Part shown: in pieces, positions 40,301 through 48,577 of the stretch
Numbering within the stretch: position 1 is the first letter of the stretch
Layout: every line of letters begins with the position of its first letter
NCBI RefSeq assembly: GCF_012952295.1
Contig: NZ_JABBCH010000011.1
Coordinates: 80,961 to 144,960, forward strand
Source of the DNA: Crystallibacter degradans
GTDB taxonomy: Bacteria > Actinomycetota > Actinomycetes > Actinomycetales > Micrococcaceae
DNA length: 64,000 bases
Direction: 5' to 3'
Position numbers and translations under genes: made by a program
The notes under the pieces: generated by a model
Database searches by the model: none
What the model was told of the DNA's origin: nothing
What the model saw: the letters and a program-made list of their open reading frames with translations, nothing else

Positions 40301-40762
40301 TTCCGCAAAGGACATCCCTACTTCAGCCCCACCGGCCACACTGATGTGTCGGCTGTATCGCGGAATATCGATCGCAGAGCACGAAATTTCCAAGAACAAA
40401 GGGAGCAATCCATCAGCATCTGAGTCAAGTTCATGATAAATCTGTGCCGTGTCTATCTGCAGAGGCAGGTCTCCCGCCAGCCGTTCAAGGTCCACCGATG
40501 CAATGAAGGACTTGTAGCCTGAACCGGGAGGCTTTCCGGTCGCTTCCGCACCAACCAACCTGATCCAGGATTCGCCCGCATGCAGTGCCCATAGGGCCAC
40601 CGGAGTGAGCCCATGGCTCACCGTGAATTCTGAAGTGAGTATCGAGCCGTCCTGAGAAATGGCTAGTTCGCTTAGTTCTTGTCGCGCCGATCCGGAACCA
40701 GGATCCAGAAGACGCTCCACCTTCGACCTAGCTTTTGATAACGCAGATTTCGGATCAGACAT
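37316..40762 (-). CDS. Double-domain CDP-glycerol glycerophosphotransferase (TagF-like)
   Basis: An 1148-residue protein. Residues 1-380 form a beta-rich accessory region (with DPHRVRVGRTKY and ITPYYTFKAKKTSF). Two TagF-type catalytic domains follow. The first (about 390-720) has QHGVMGTKW, TGLSRFD, PTWRDWL, LHPNMQ and TDYSSVGFDF. The second (about 760-1148) has WHGTPLKRM, GYPRNDI, APTFRD, MHVLV and TDYSSVFFDF. The family transfers glycerol-phosphate from CDP-glycerol to build teichoic acid. Inference: one domain primes and the other extends, or they use different substrates. Its ATG shares one base with the stop of the Stealth gene (TAATG), so they are coupled. Confidence 0.88.
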   Translation of the reverse strand: MSDPKSALSKARSKVERLLDPGSGSARQELSELAISQDGSILTSEFTVSHGLTPVALWALHAGESWIRLVGAEATGKPPGSGYKSFIASVDLERLAGDLPLQIDTAQIYHELDSDADGLLPLFLEISCSAIDIPRYSRHISVAGGAEVGMSFAEFREGLESGAVEPDAVCTARLAFGRFRRTKVGLLRTVSAADNTMVGYVNRKGFLTLALNRVLKPYNAVYVKRLSVAGGSIRLSARLVARHGSPTKAELVLVGRESGFRYVAAATNIKLDEESTAKRFGLREYKLRARLDLGTFSNEQLSADDTLDAWLEVHESGAEDPHRVRVGRTKYVVRKMSRAGWQNRGDKTLCITPYYTFKAKKTSFHLELLDTDAFEYLQKKTRMPISRRKKGKPVWLVGERPYKAQDTGLHFFRYLREHKPEIDAYYVIDPASPEARNLDGLGNIVAYRSKLHFELALQAERFIGSHHPDFLYPTWLPQFRRAVVGVKVFLQHGVMGTKWMVPNYGKRAPGFDTDVFVVSSEREKEFIVGDFGYADKDVVVTGLSRFDALFAGDVAVKPKQILVIPTWRDWLQDPSVFIESEYFQAWNELLHDPRLRELVERSGAEIIFCLHPNMQQFRHHFEGVPARVISQGEVDVQYLLKQSAVMVTDYSSVGFDFSFLQKPVHYYQFDRERFLGRRGSHLDLDAELPGRISFDLDSLMAGLVETLASGCRMPEDYVGRARRFLTYRDQKNCSRIFEAVREAKPAESRLRKFIDPEFGERAFDRFRRSRFYFPSMRQFYKFVLRTPMDDNLIVFESGLGKQYADSPRYIYEELLKRKDPRTKIWIYGGKLPLWDTNTRVVKRLSPEYYWYLGKAKYWVNNQNFPHYIRRRKDAIMVQTWHGTPLKRMLHDLAEVHGRDEDYLRRVSNAVRQWSVLLSPSPYATAVFRSAFKYEGKVLEEGYPRNDILVAGESGGIGEQMRRKLGIPENKRVVLYAPTFRDSESSGAGKFSFELPFELERFHQRFGTDTVLLLRMHVLVSNKIQIPESARDAVLDVSAYPEIQELYLASDILVTDYSSVFFDFSILRRPIIFYAYDLELYRDTLRGFYLDYNTELPGPIVETEESLYKAIEATSLPDPEREAKHESFVARFAPRDDGHAAERVVDQLF

Positions 40763-42288
40763 TACTCTCCTAGTTCGAAGGAACTGGGGACGGGAAAATA
40801 GGCGCGTAGGAACTGCTGCACGAGTTGATCCTGCGCGGCCGGGTCAATGGAGGAACCGCCGATTTCATTGAGACAGAAAACATCGGCATCGCGGTCTCTC
40901 AGAAGCCGAAGCATCTTCGCTTGAGCGGATGCCTCCCCTATATCGCAATAGCGGTACTTCAGGGTGCCAGGTACCGCCGCGCCAATCATGTACCCGTAAT
41001 AGTGGGCCAGCGAGGACGGAATGGATATATCTGACGGACTTCGGAACTGTGACCGGGACGTTTCCGCATGCTTATCGGGAAAATCCAGTTCCAGCTGATG
41101 TAACGTACTCACGCGTTCGGGATGAGCAGCGTGTTTGAATTTGAATCGAACTGTGCGGCCAAAGCGTCCCTCAATCAACGCTCGGTTTTGTTTGGCAGCA
41201 CTGTCGACCGGGAGATCAGCTAAATTCGGCAGCTCTTCATCGACCTCTTGCTCAGAGAGGAAGAACCGGGTGAGCCCACTACCCTCGAAAAACAATTCGG
41301 GCTTGACCTGGCGACCGAAGAAGACGTCGTCGTTCAGATAGAGGAAGTGTTCACTCAGCCCGACAATATGATGCAGTCGGGCTTCTATCGCATGTGAGTT
41401 GAAAGTGGGCAGCGCGCCTTCCGGGAAAATTTCCCGATGGTCGACCACTGTGACGCGCTGGTTCGAGGCGTCGAGCCATTCCGGAACTTGTCCTGCGGTC
41501 ACGAGGTAAATGTGGTTGATCCACGGGGCAAAATAATCCAGTGAGCGCAGCGAATAACGCAGTTCGTCGTGTGAGCGGTACCGCTCCTCGTTGGCAGAAT
41601 ATTCATTCAGTCCGCTCAGATGCATCTGGGAAAGCGCGTCAGTCTTTCGCGTTTGCCACTCTGGGTCGCCGCCGTCGACCCAGGTATAGACAGCATCAAC
41701 TGGTTCCAGCAGCTCAGTAACAGATGCATAATCGGTCTGTCCCGGCTTCACTATGACCTCGCAGCCAAGATCGCTGCCAGCGAGCACCAGGTCGTCAGCC
41801 GACTGCGGCTCAAACACAGTTATCTGAGTACTATCGAATTGATCGAGCTCGCGGAGCAACATGGGGCCATTCTGGCGCAGTTTTACATATACAGGACGAC
41901 CAACAGAGATTTCCTTGAGGGCATCTACCAGTTGCACCAACTGGCCGATACCAACCGCCAACGATGCAGGCTTGTTTGGGTTGGGCTGATCGACCTGATA
42001 CTCGATGCTGGCGATGTCTGCCGCCAGCAGGACCAAATCACGGTTTGCCCTGATGGCTTCCACAGCTGAAAACCGTTCGACTGGCCGCGTCATGAGAATT
42101 GATCCGCCGGATAGCACAGGAACCGTCGGGCCTCTCATGCCTGCCAGCTCGGCGCGAGCCAGAAAACGAGCGGTAGATGAGCGCAATGAAACCTGCAGCC
42201 GTGTCCTGCCGTGGAACAGGTCGAAAGCAGTCTGGACGACGGGCTGCGGCAAGATACGTGCAATGGCGCCACGCAGTCCAGCGATCAT
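40762..42288 (-). CDS. Stealth-family sugar-phosphate transferase
   Basis: A 508-residue Stealth protein with the four conserved regions in order: CR1 DAVYTWVDGGDPEW, CR2 ELRYSLRSLDYFAPWINH with YLVTAGQVPEWL and FNSHAIEARLHHI and YLNDDVFFGR, then CR3 and CR4 (SSLAHYYGYMIG, KYRYCDIG). Stealth enzymes transfer sugar-1-phosphate units, for example in capsular hexose-phosphate polymers. About 190 variable residues precede CR1. The ATG at 42288 is chosen because GGAAGGA lies just upstream. It is coupled to the TagF-like gene. Confidence 0.88.
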   Translation of the reverse strand: MIAGLRGAIARILPQPVVQTAFDLFHGRTRLQVSLRSSTARFLARAELAGMRGPTVPVLSGGSILMTRPVERFSAVEAIRANRDLVLLAADIASIEYQVDQPNPNKPASLAVGIGQLVQLVDALKEISVGRPVYVKLRQNGPMLLRELDQFDSTQITVFEPQSADDLVLAGSDLGCEVIVKPGQTDYASVTELLEPVDAVYTWVDGGDPEWQTRKTDALSQMHLSGLNEYSANEERYRSHDELRYSLRSLDYFAPWINHIYLVTAGQVPEWLDASNQRVTVVDHREIFPEGALPTFNSHAIEARLHHIVGLSEHFLYLNDDVFFGRQVKPELFFEGSGLTRFFLSEQEVDEELPNLADLPVDSAAKQNRALIEGRFGRTVRFKFKHAAHPERVSTLHQLELDFPDKHAETSRSQFRSPSDISIPSSLAHYYGYMIGAAVPGTLKYRYCDIGEASAQAKMLRLLRDRDADVFCLNEIGGSSIDPAAQDQLVQQFLRAYFPVPSSFELGE

Positions 42289-42440
42289 TAATTCCTTCCG
42301 AAGCACAATAGTCCCCAAGGGCCACCCAAGATTCGTTACAGTTTACCAACAGAAAGCTGAACGGATTATGGATTCTGCAGATGCTCTCCCTAGCTGCTTC
42401 GATACGCTGGACGCTTCCCGATCCTCTAACAGGAGACTCT

Positions 42441-43643
42441 GTGTCACTCACTGCAAAGGCCCGTAGGGGCTTGAAGCTCATAGCCGACATTACCGGCAAC
42501 TTCTTGTTGGATAAGAGGGTGCGCCGACAGTTGAGTGCCCGAAACCCGACTACGCCTGCCCAGTATGAAGCCATTCTGTACTTTGCCGATGACCCCTCCA
42601 GCGCTTATCAGGTCCGGCAATGGTTCGGTCCCATGCGCAAGCTGTCCGAACGACATCCGGTGGCTGTCCTGGTTCACAAGGCGACAACCGCCGCGGCCAT
42701 CATGAAGGATTGCCCGCTGCCGGTTTACTTGACGAGCGGCATCAATGAGGTTGAACAGTTCGTTAATGCCCACGGAGTACGCGCCGTGTTTTACGTCAAC
42801 AACAACCAGGCCAACTTCACAGTCCTGCGACTGACGGGCCCGGCCCATATTCACCTGAGCCACGGGGAGAGCGACAAGGTCTCGATGGCTTCCAACCAGC
42901 TCAAAGCTTATGACTTCTCGTTCATTGCCGGTGAGGCATCTAGACAGCGTATACTCGCCAACGTCCCCCGTTTGGATCCCGATAAGCTGGTTGAAATCGG
43001 GCGTCCGCAACTCGACGATGTCGTAGAGACTCCACCTAGTAACGACGCCGGACGAGTCAAAGTGCTTTACGCCCCTACATGGGAGGGCGACCGTGATGCT
43101 ATGGCCTACGGTTCCGTAGTCTCCCATGGCCCGGCGCTTGTTCGTGCGCTCCTTGCCGATCCACGCTACCGCCTGATTTTCCGGCCTCATCCCCGTACTG
43201 GCGTCCGTCTTCGTACACATGGCGAATCTGTAAAACTGATCGATTCGCTGATCGCCTCGGCAGTGAAGAAGTCTCCGGATGCCGGGCATTACCGTGACCA
43301 CGATCCGGATTTCAATGGGGCTATGGCGCACGCTGACATCTGCATATGTGATATTTCGGCGATGGCAATGGACTGGCTCCCGCGTGGCAAACCCTTGCTG
43401 ATTACCAAGCCCATCGAACCGGCGGCCGTTGTCGACCCTAGGGGAATCACGAGCGTTGTACCTGTGCTGGAAGCGGCTGACGCGGATCGGACGCCCTCCG
43501 TGCTGGACGATCTACGGTCCCGTCCCATCAGCGTCGAGCAACTGGATTTGATCAGGCATCACTTCGGAGAGACGGACGCTGGTGCAAGCACCCAGCGATT
43601 CCTCCTGGCCGTCGATAGAGCCATGCAGGAGTCAAGCTTGTAG
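42441..43643 (+). CDS. CDP-glycerol glycerophosphotransferase-like protein, single domain
   Basis: A 400-residue protein with a GT-B-like layout. HIHLSHGESDKVS, VEIGRPQLDDV, VLYAPTWEGDRDAM, IFRPHPRTGV and ICDISAMAMDWLPRGKPLLI correspond to the HG, G-x-PR, APTxxD, R-x-HP and TDYS motifs of the TagF family. CDISAMAMD replaces the usual TDYSS, so the donor may differ. GTG at 42441 is chosen because AGGAG lies 6 nt upstream; the frame stays open 20 codons further. It is divergent from the Stealth gene and 59 bp before the acyltransferase. Confidence 0.75.
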   Translation: MSLTAKARRGLKLIADITGNFLLDKRVRRQLSARNPTTPAQYEAILYFADDPSSAYQVRQWFGPMRKLSERHPVAVLVHKATTAAAIMKDCPLPVYLTSGINEVEQFVNAHGVRAVFYVNNNQANFTVLRLTGPAHIHLSHGESDKVSMASNQLKAYDFSFIAGEASRQRILANVPRLDPDKLVEIGRPQLDDVVETPPSNDAGRVKVLYAPTWEGDRDAMAYGSVVSHGPALVRALLADPRYRLIFRPHPRTGVRLRTHGESVKLIDSLIASAVKKSPDAGHYRDHDPDFNGAMAHADICICDISAMAMDWLPRGKPLLITKPIEPAAVVDPRGITSVVPVLEAADADRTPSVLDDLRSRPISVEQLDLIRHHFGETDAGASTQRFLLAVDRAMQESSL

Positions 43644-43702
43644 AATAGTTCACCATCTGCCGATCCTTTCGCCGAGCTTGCGGCCTTGAAGGAGGAAGAA
43701 CT

Positions 43703-45766
43703 ATTAGCGAAAACCCACCTACAGCAGCCAAGAACAGCGGATTTCGCCCGGATATTCAAGGGCTGAGAGCTCTCGCCGTCTCTCTGGTCGTCATATACCA
43801 CTTGTGGCCCGAGCGGGTCACAGGCGGCTATGTGGGTGTGGATGTTTTCTTCGTCATCTCCGGCTTCCTCATTACCTCGCATTTGATCCGGAAGCCCCCG
43901 CTAACGGGCAGGGAAATGGCCCAATTCTACGGGCGCAGGATCAGAAGACTGCTTCCCGCGTCTTTTGCCGTCCTTGCGGCTACCGCAGTTGCAACGCGCT
44001 TGGTTTCCGCTCCCACACAATGGGAAGGCATCGCCAAGGAAATCATCGCTTCTGCCCTGTACGTCCAGAACTGGGTTCTCGCCGGCAGCTCTGTCGACTA
44101 CTTGGCTGAAGGCAATGATCCAACGCCAACTCAGCACTTCTGGTCGCTGGCAGTTGAAGAACAATTCTATTTGGTCTGGCCGCTCGTCATCATGGCCGCT
44201 TTCTGGATTGCAGCCAAACGCCGGCTAAGGGCGGGTGTTTTAGTTCGATACGCAATTGCCGCCGTCGTTGTCATTTCCCTCGTCGTCTCGGTGCTGGCAA
44301 CGGCGACGGAACCAGGCGCTGCCTACTTCATCACCCCTACCAGAATGTGGGAGCTCGCGATCGGTGGTCTGGTCGGTTCCGTCGCCCCGCTGACCGTAAG
44401 CCGCCTGAATCCGTCGGCCAACGCGGTACTGGCCTGGGTCGGGATACTGGCAATTGTGGTGGCGGGCGTAACGTACACCGAGGCCACACCATTCCCCGGT
44501 TCTGCAGCGCTTCTTCCCGTCCTCGGTACTGCTTTAGCCATCCTCGCAGGTAGTAACAGCAGCTCGTCCCCCACGCGCATCTTCCGTTGGACACCGGTGC
44601 AATGGCTGGGCGGGATTTCATACTCCGTCTACCTTTGGCATTGGCCCCTTATCGTTCTGGTGCCCTATGTTAGCGGCGGTGAACTGGGGTGGCTGGATAA
44701 GGCCGTGATCCTCGTGGCGACCATAGTGCTGGCGGCGCTAAGCAAGACGTTCATCGAAGACAAGTTCCGTTTCACGAAGTCGGCACAAGGTCTCCTGCCG
44801 ACGTTCCGGTTTGCCGCGGCAGGAATGATCTTGATGACTGTGTTGGGTGCAGCACAGCTTGCGGAGGTCAACTATCGCTCGCAACAAGCGGAGCAACGGT
44901 TATCGGCAATAGAGACGAGCGGCGGGCCCTGTCTCGGTGCGGCTGCCATCGCCAAGGGGTTCGATGTCTGCGAGCCGGATCCTACAGCCGAACTAGTTCC
45001 GGAGCCAGAGCTGGCGAAGGATGACAGGTCGGATGCCTATGCCGATGGCTGCTGGTCCAACGAGCCGTTCACGGAACGGCCCATTTGTACCTACGCCAAC
45101 GGCGAGAAGAAGGTGGCCCTAGTGGGAAATTCCCATGCCGGCCATTGGCTCCCCCCACTCCAGAAACTGGCAGAACGCAATGACTGGACGATTTCAACGT
45201 TCTTGGTCTCACGTTGTAATCCCACCGATGCGCCTCTGGAGTTGGATACGCAGAAAAAAACCGACAACTGCCTTGCTTATGGTGACTGGGTAATGGAGCA
45301 AACCAAGGGCGATAAGTTTGATCTCGTCATTACTTCGGAGAGACAATCCGTACCTGTACAGGGCGAGTCCTGGGAAACAACGGAAGCGCCTGCCCTCGCC
45401 GGCTACAAGTCCTATCTGTCCAGGTGGGCGGAGGCAGGCACCAATGTGGTTGTCATCAAGGATCCATTGTTCCCAGGCGGCTCGATTCCCGATTGCCTCG
45501 CGGAAAATCCCGGAAACCCGGGGGCCTGCGCTGGCACGCCCGAAGACTGGTACTGGATGGACCCACTGACGGATGCGGCCAAAGAGCTTTCCCTGCCCAA
45601 CATAGAAACCATTAGTATGGACGAGTATTTCTGCAAGGACGGCGTTTGTCATGCCGCCATCGGGTCCGTCGTCACCTTTTTCGACGGCTCCCACATCACC
45701 GCAACGTATGCCAAAACGCTTGCACCATATCTGGACCAGTCCCTGCAGAGAGTACTCCGAAATTAG
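43703..45766 (+). CDS. Acyltransferase-3 / SGNH-domain membrane O-acetylase (OafA-like), probable ATT start
   Basis: A 687-residue protein. Residues about 14-370 form the acyltransferase-3 membrane domain, starting with the obligatory motif FRPDIQGLRALAVSLVVIYHL and including GGYVGVDVFFVISGFL, FYGRRIRRLLPA, and FWSLAVEEQFYLVWP. The C-terminal SGNH domain follows (VALVGNSHAGHW; DGSHITATY). It likely O-acetylates surface sugars. No ATG, GTG or TTG precedes the conserved motif; AAGGAGG at 43689-43695 is 7 nt before ATT at 43703, which I take as the start. The first canonical start (TTG 43802) would delete the conserved N-terminus. Confidence 0.85.
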   Translation: MSENPPTAAKNSGFRPDIQGLRALAVSLVVIYHLWPERVTGGYVGVDVFFVISGFLITSHLIRKPPLTGREMAQFYGRRIRRLLPASFAVLAATAVATRLVSAPTQWEGIAKEIIASALYVQNWVLAGSSVDYLAEGNDPTPTQHFWSLAVEEQFYLVWPLVIMAAFWIAAKRRLRAGVLVRYAIAAVVVISLVVSVLATATEPGAAYFITPTRMWELAIGGLVGSVAPLTVSRLNPSANAVLAWVGILAIVVAGVTYTEATPFPGSAALLPVLGTALAILAGSNSSSSPTRIFRWTPVQWLGGISYSVYLWHWPLIVLVPYVSGGELGWLDKAVILVATIVLAALSKTFIEDKFRFTKSAQGLLPTFRFAAAGMILMTVLGAAQLAEVNYRSQQAEQRLSAIETSGGPCLGAAAIAKGFDVCEPDPTAELVPEPELAKDDRSDAYADGCWSNEPFTERPICTYANGEKKVALVGNSHAGHWLPPLQKLAERNDWTISTFLVSRCNPTDAPLELDTQKKTDNCLAYGDWVMEQTKGDKFDLVITSERQSVPVQGESWETTEAPALAGYKSYLSRWAEAGTNVVVIKDPLFPGGSIPDCLAENPGNPGACAGTPEDWYWMDPLTDAAKELSLPNIETISMDEYFCKDGVCHAAIGSVVTFFDGSHITATYAKTLAPYLDQSLQRVLRN

Positions 45767-45785
45767 CTTGTCCCCTGATGCCCTC

Positions 45786-47234
45786 TCAGCGACGGAGGTC
45801 CAAACTCAAGCTGCCGTGAATCGTGGCGTATGGGCGTCTGTGGTCTCTCTGCTCGGGCAGATCCAGTTGCTCGTCCACCGTGACCCGCTGGAGCTTGCCC
45901 GTCATCCCCCTGCTGCTCGCCTCCGTGAAAAAGTCCACGATCGCACTCGGGAAATCGTCAAGCTGTGAATAGGGCAGCTCTGCACGGAACTGGGAAAGCT
46001 GGTTGTCCACGCGTAGCATCCTGAAGGAGCGCTCGATCCCTCCGTCTCGGCTGCGAACCAGCAGGTCAATAGTGTCCATGTCGCCATGCTCGAGGGAAAC
46101 TTCCATAGCGACACCAGAGGCGCTGAATGCGATTCCTGTTGCCCGGGCTGTTGGCTGAAGCGAGCCCTCCAGCTTGCAGTACTCCAGCATTCCGGCCACG
46201 TCCCGGTTCCGGATGAACTGCGTCTTCTGCTTGAACGGCGTCACCAGTTGGGCCTCGAGGTCTTCGGGAATGTAGCGATCAACAAAGTCCGCATGCGCTG
46301 CCATCCAGCGCTGCTGGATTTCCGACGAGAACTTCAAGAAACGTTGCGGTTCGTAGACGCGGAGGCATTTGCGTCGAAACAGGTCGAGGACGAGAAGTTT
46401 AGCCTGACCTGCGTCTTTGTCGCCTTCCGTGAGGATACGGGCGATTTCCCCCACCGACCAGGTGTATCCCTCGGGAATGGTCGGCGTACTGCTGATATTG
46501 GCGCCGTCCTCGCGGGTCCGGATGTAGTAGTAGTCGTAATCGGCGAGGATGGATGTCCGGTGCGAGAGCAGGTAGCACTGGGACATAACCATCCCATCTT
46601 CGAGCCGGACCTTGTCTTCATGGAACCTGATGCCGTTCTTGACCAAGAGTTCCCGCCGCACCATCTTCTGCGGAGAGAGGGAGCGCAGAATCTCCCGAAG
46701 GTCTACGTCTTTGACTGTCCGTTCGAACAGAGCAGCCTGCACGCGACGACCGCCGATACCGACCATTTTGGGAACGAGGACATCCACGTTGTTTTCAATC
46801 GCAAAGTCAATCATCCTCCGCAATGCTTGGGGACCTAGTCGGTCATCGGCATCGCAAAAAAAGACGTACTGCGCCTGACTGGCTGCCATCCCCACGTTGC
46901 GAGGTTTACCAGGCCAACCACTGTTCTCCTGGTGGATTACCCGGAAATTCTTGTTGCGTGCTGCGTAGACATCAAGAATTTCACCGCTGAAGTCTGTTGA
47001 ACCGTCATCGACAGCGATAAGTTCGAACAGTGAAGGATCTAGGTCCTGGGCCTCGAGGGAGTTCAGGAGTTCCGTGAGATATGGCATTGCATTATACACG
47101 GGAACGATGACGCTGACCTCGGCAGTAGCGGCGCTGCCGCTCGGGCCGCTATCGCCGTTAACGTTAGCCATGTGCGCAAATGCAGGCCTCCGAACGTCGC
47201 GCCTTAAGGCGGCCAGCCGGTCACGAATTGCCAT
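45786..47234 (-). CDS. GT2 glycosyltransferase, TarS/TarP-like, copy 2
   Basis: A 482-residue paralogue of the GT2 at 35823-37274, with the same architecture: [62 protein letters not shown] and the C-terminal YATIHGSLSLDLRR. The catalytic half is far more alike between the copies than the C-terminal half, which suggests different acceptors. GGAG precedes the ATG. It is convergent with the acyltransferase gene and divergent from the next one. Confidence 0.85.
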   Translation of the reverse strand: MAIRDRLAALRRDVRRPAFAHMANVNGDSGPSGSAATAEVSVIVPVYNAMPYLTELLNSLEAQDLDPSLFELIAVDDGSTDFSGEILDVYAARNKNFRVIHQENSGWPGKPRNVGMAASQAQYVFFCDADDRLGPQALRRMIDFAIENNVDVLVPKMVGIGGRRVQAALFERTVKDVDLREILRSLSPQKMVRRELLVKNGIRFHEDKVRLEDGMVMSQCYLLSHRTSILADYDYYYIRTREDGANISSTPTIPEGYTWSVGEIARILTEGDKDAGQAKLLVLDLFRRKCLRVYEPQRFLKFSSEIQQRWMAAHADFVDRYIPEDLEAQLVTPFKQKTQFIRNRDVAGMLEYCKLEGSLQPTARATGIAFSASGVAMEVSLEHGDMDTIDLLVRSRDGGIERSFRMLRVDNQLSQFRAELPYSQLDDFPSAIVDFFTEASSRGMTGKLQRVTVDEQLDLPEQRDHRRPYATIHGSLSLDLRR

Positions 47235-47410
47235 TCATACACTCCGAAGTCGAACTAGTAATCTATTAGATTGACTTCATGAATTCTGCCATGGATCGAC
47301 AGCGTCAGGGATGTTAACCGTGCGTACACCATCCGCTCCCGTCACATCGATCTGCTTTAAGCAGTAACGTTGGCACAGTTCTGCACACAATCAGAAAGAC
47401 CGCAAGTACT

Positions 47411-48448
47411 TTGAGTCAGGACCTATCGAAACCCCGTACAGCCATCGCAGTCCGCCAGACCTGGATAGATCAGGCCCGCTGGTGTGCCATCGTACTGGTG
47501 GTGATTGGACACGCCGTAGGTCTGCTCCGCAGCACCAGCGATCTGGCAGTTGTTGTCTCCAACTTCGTCTACATGTTCCATATCCCGGTACTTGTGCTCC
47601 TTGCCGGGTGGGGTGCGCGCCGAACCAAGGCGGACGGCACAACGTTGGCCAAGATCTTCTGGCAATTACTGCTGCCTTTTGTTGTCTTCCAGCTCATCGC
47701 ATTCCTGTTTAATTTCCTCTTCGAGGACGACTCCCCCAGTTGGTCCTTCACATCACAAACCTTCGGCCTTTGGTTCCTGGTCGCCCTAGCCGCGTGGCGC
47801 TTGCTGGCACCGTGGTTCCGAGGTTTGAAATTCGCCATCCCTATCACCATCCTTCTCGCATTGCTGGCTGGGTTGAGTCCCGACATCGGTGGGTACCTGT
47901 CACTTTCGCGCATCCTTGTCTTCCTGCCGATCTTTCTCGCAGGACCATGGGTCATCGACAAGATTTCAATGTGGCGGCACGATCTACGCTACAAACTCGT
48001 TGGCGCCGTCGTGCTGTTGGCCGGAGGGGTCGTGACGCTGCTAACACGTCGTGACTTCTGGCGCACACCGTTCTTAGGAAACGCAGGTTATGAAGCGCTG
48101 GACGTCGACCCCGTCGAGGGGATGATGTGGCGCCTGCTTGTGCTGACGATCGGAACGGCGATGGCTGCAGCATTCATGCTCGTGCTGCCAGGAAAGCCGG
48201 GTGCTCCTTCACCTATCGGCGGCTGGGTTGCAAAAGCCGGCCGCAAAACCATGTATCCGTATCTGCTCCATTTGCCGATTCTCACGCTGGTAGGGGCGAC
48301 CGCCGTGAGCGAGACGTTTGCGCCAAGTTTTCAAACTGCCCTCTTTGTCATAGCGGCCTTCGTCTTCTGCACAGTCACCGTCGCAAAATCCATTACGAAG
48401 TTAGCTGCGCCGCTGATTGAACCAAGAAGAGCGCTCGTGCGGTGGTAA
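47411..48448 (+). CDS. Acyltransferase-3 family membrane protein
   Basis: A 345-residue integral membrane protein of the shorter acyltransferase-3 type (no SGNH domain): WIDQARWCAIVLVVIGHAVG with the conserved His, FHIPVLVLLAGW, and YPYLLHLPIL near the end. About ten membrane segments. Such proteins transfer acetyl or other acyl groups to extracellular glycans. The TTG start at 47411 is the best available, but its ribosome binding site is weak. Confidence 0.8.
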   Translation: MSQDLSKPRTAIAVRQTWIDQARWCAIVLVVIGHAVGLLRSTSDLAVVVSNFVYMFHIPVLVLLAGWGARRTKADGTTLAKIFWQLLLPFVVFQLIAFLFNFLFEDDSPSWSFTSQTFGLWFLVALAAWRLLAPWFRGLKFAIPITILLALLAGLSPDIGGYLSLSRILVFLPIFLAGPWVIDKISMWRHDLRYKLVGAVVLLAGGVVTLLTRRDFWRTPFLGNAGYEALDVDPVEGMMWRLLVLTIGTAMAAAFMLVLPGKPGAPSPIGGWVAKAGRKTMYPYLLHLPILTLVGATAVSETFAPSFQTALFVIAAFVFCTVTVAKSITKLAAPLIEPRRALVRW

Positions 48449-48577
48449 CCCTTCGGAGGCGAGCCCGCCAGTATTCAACACGTCAGTTAGAGTGGAATCC
48501 GAACTTCAACGTTCCAGCAACATGCTCGCATTGGACTCACTGAGTCAGAAAATTGGTCTTGGAGGACAACGTCGGTC

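Noticed and set aside
43802..45766. Acyltransferase starting at TTG 43802
   Set aside because: This would remove the conserved DIQGLRALAV motif and the first membrane segment; it also lacks a ribosome binding site.
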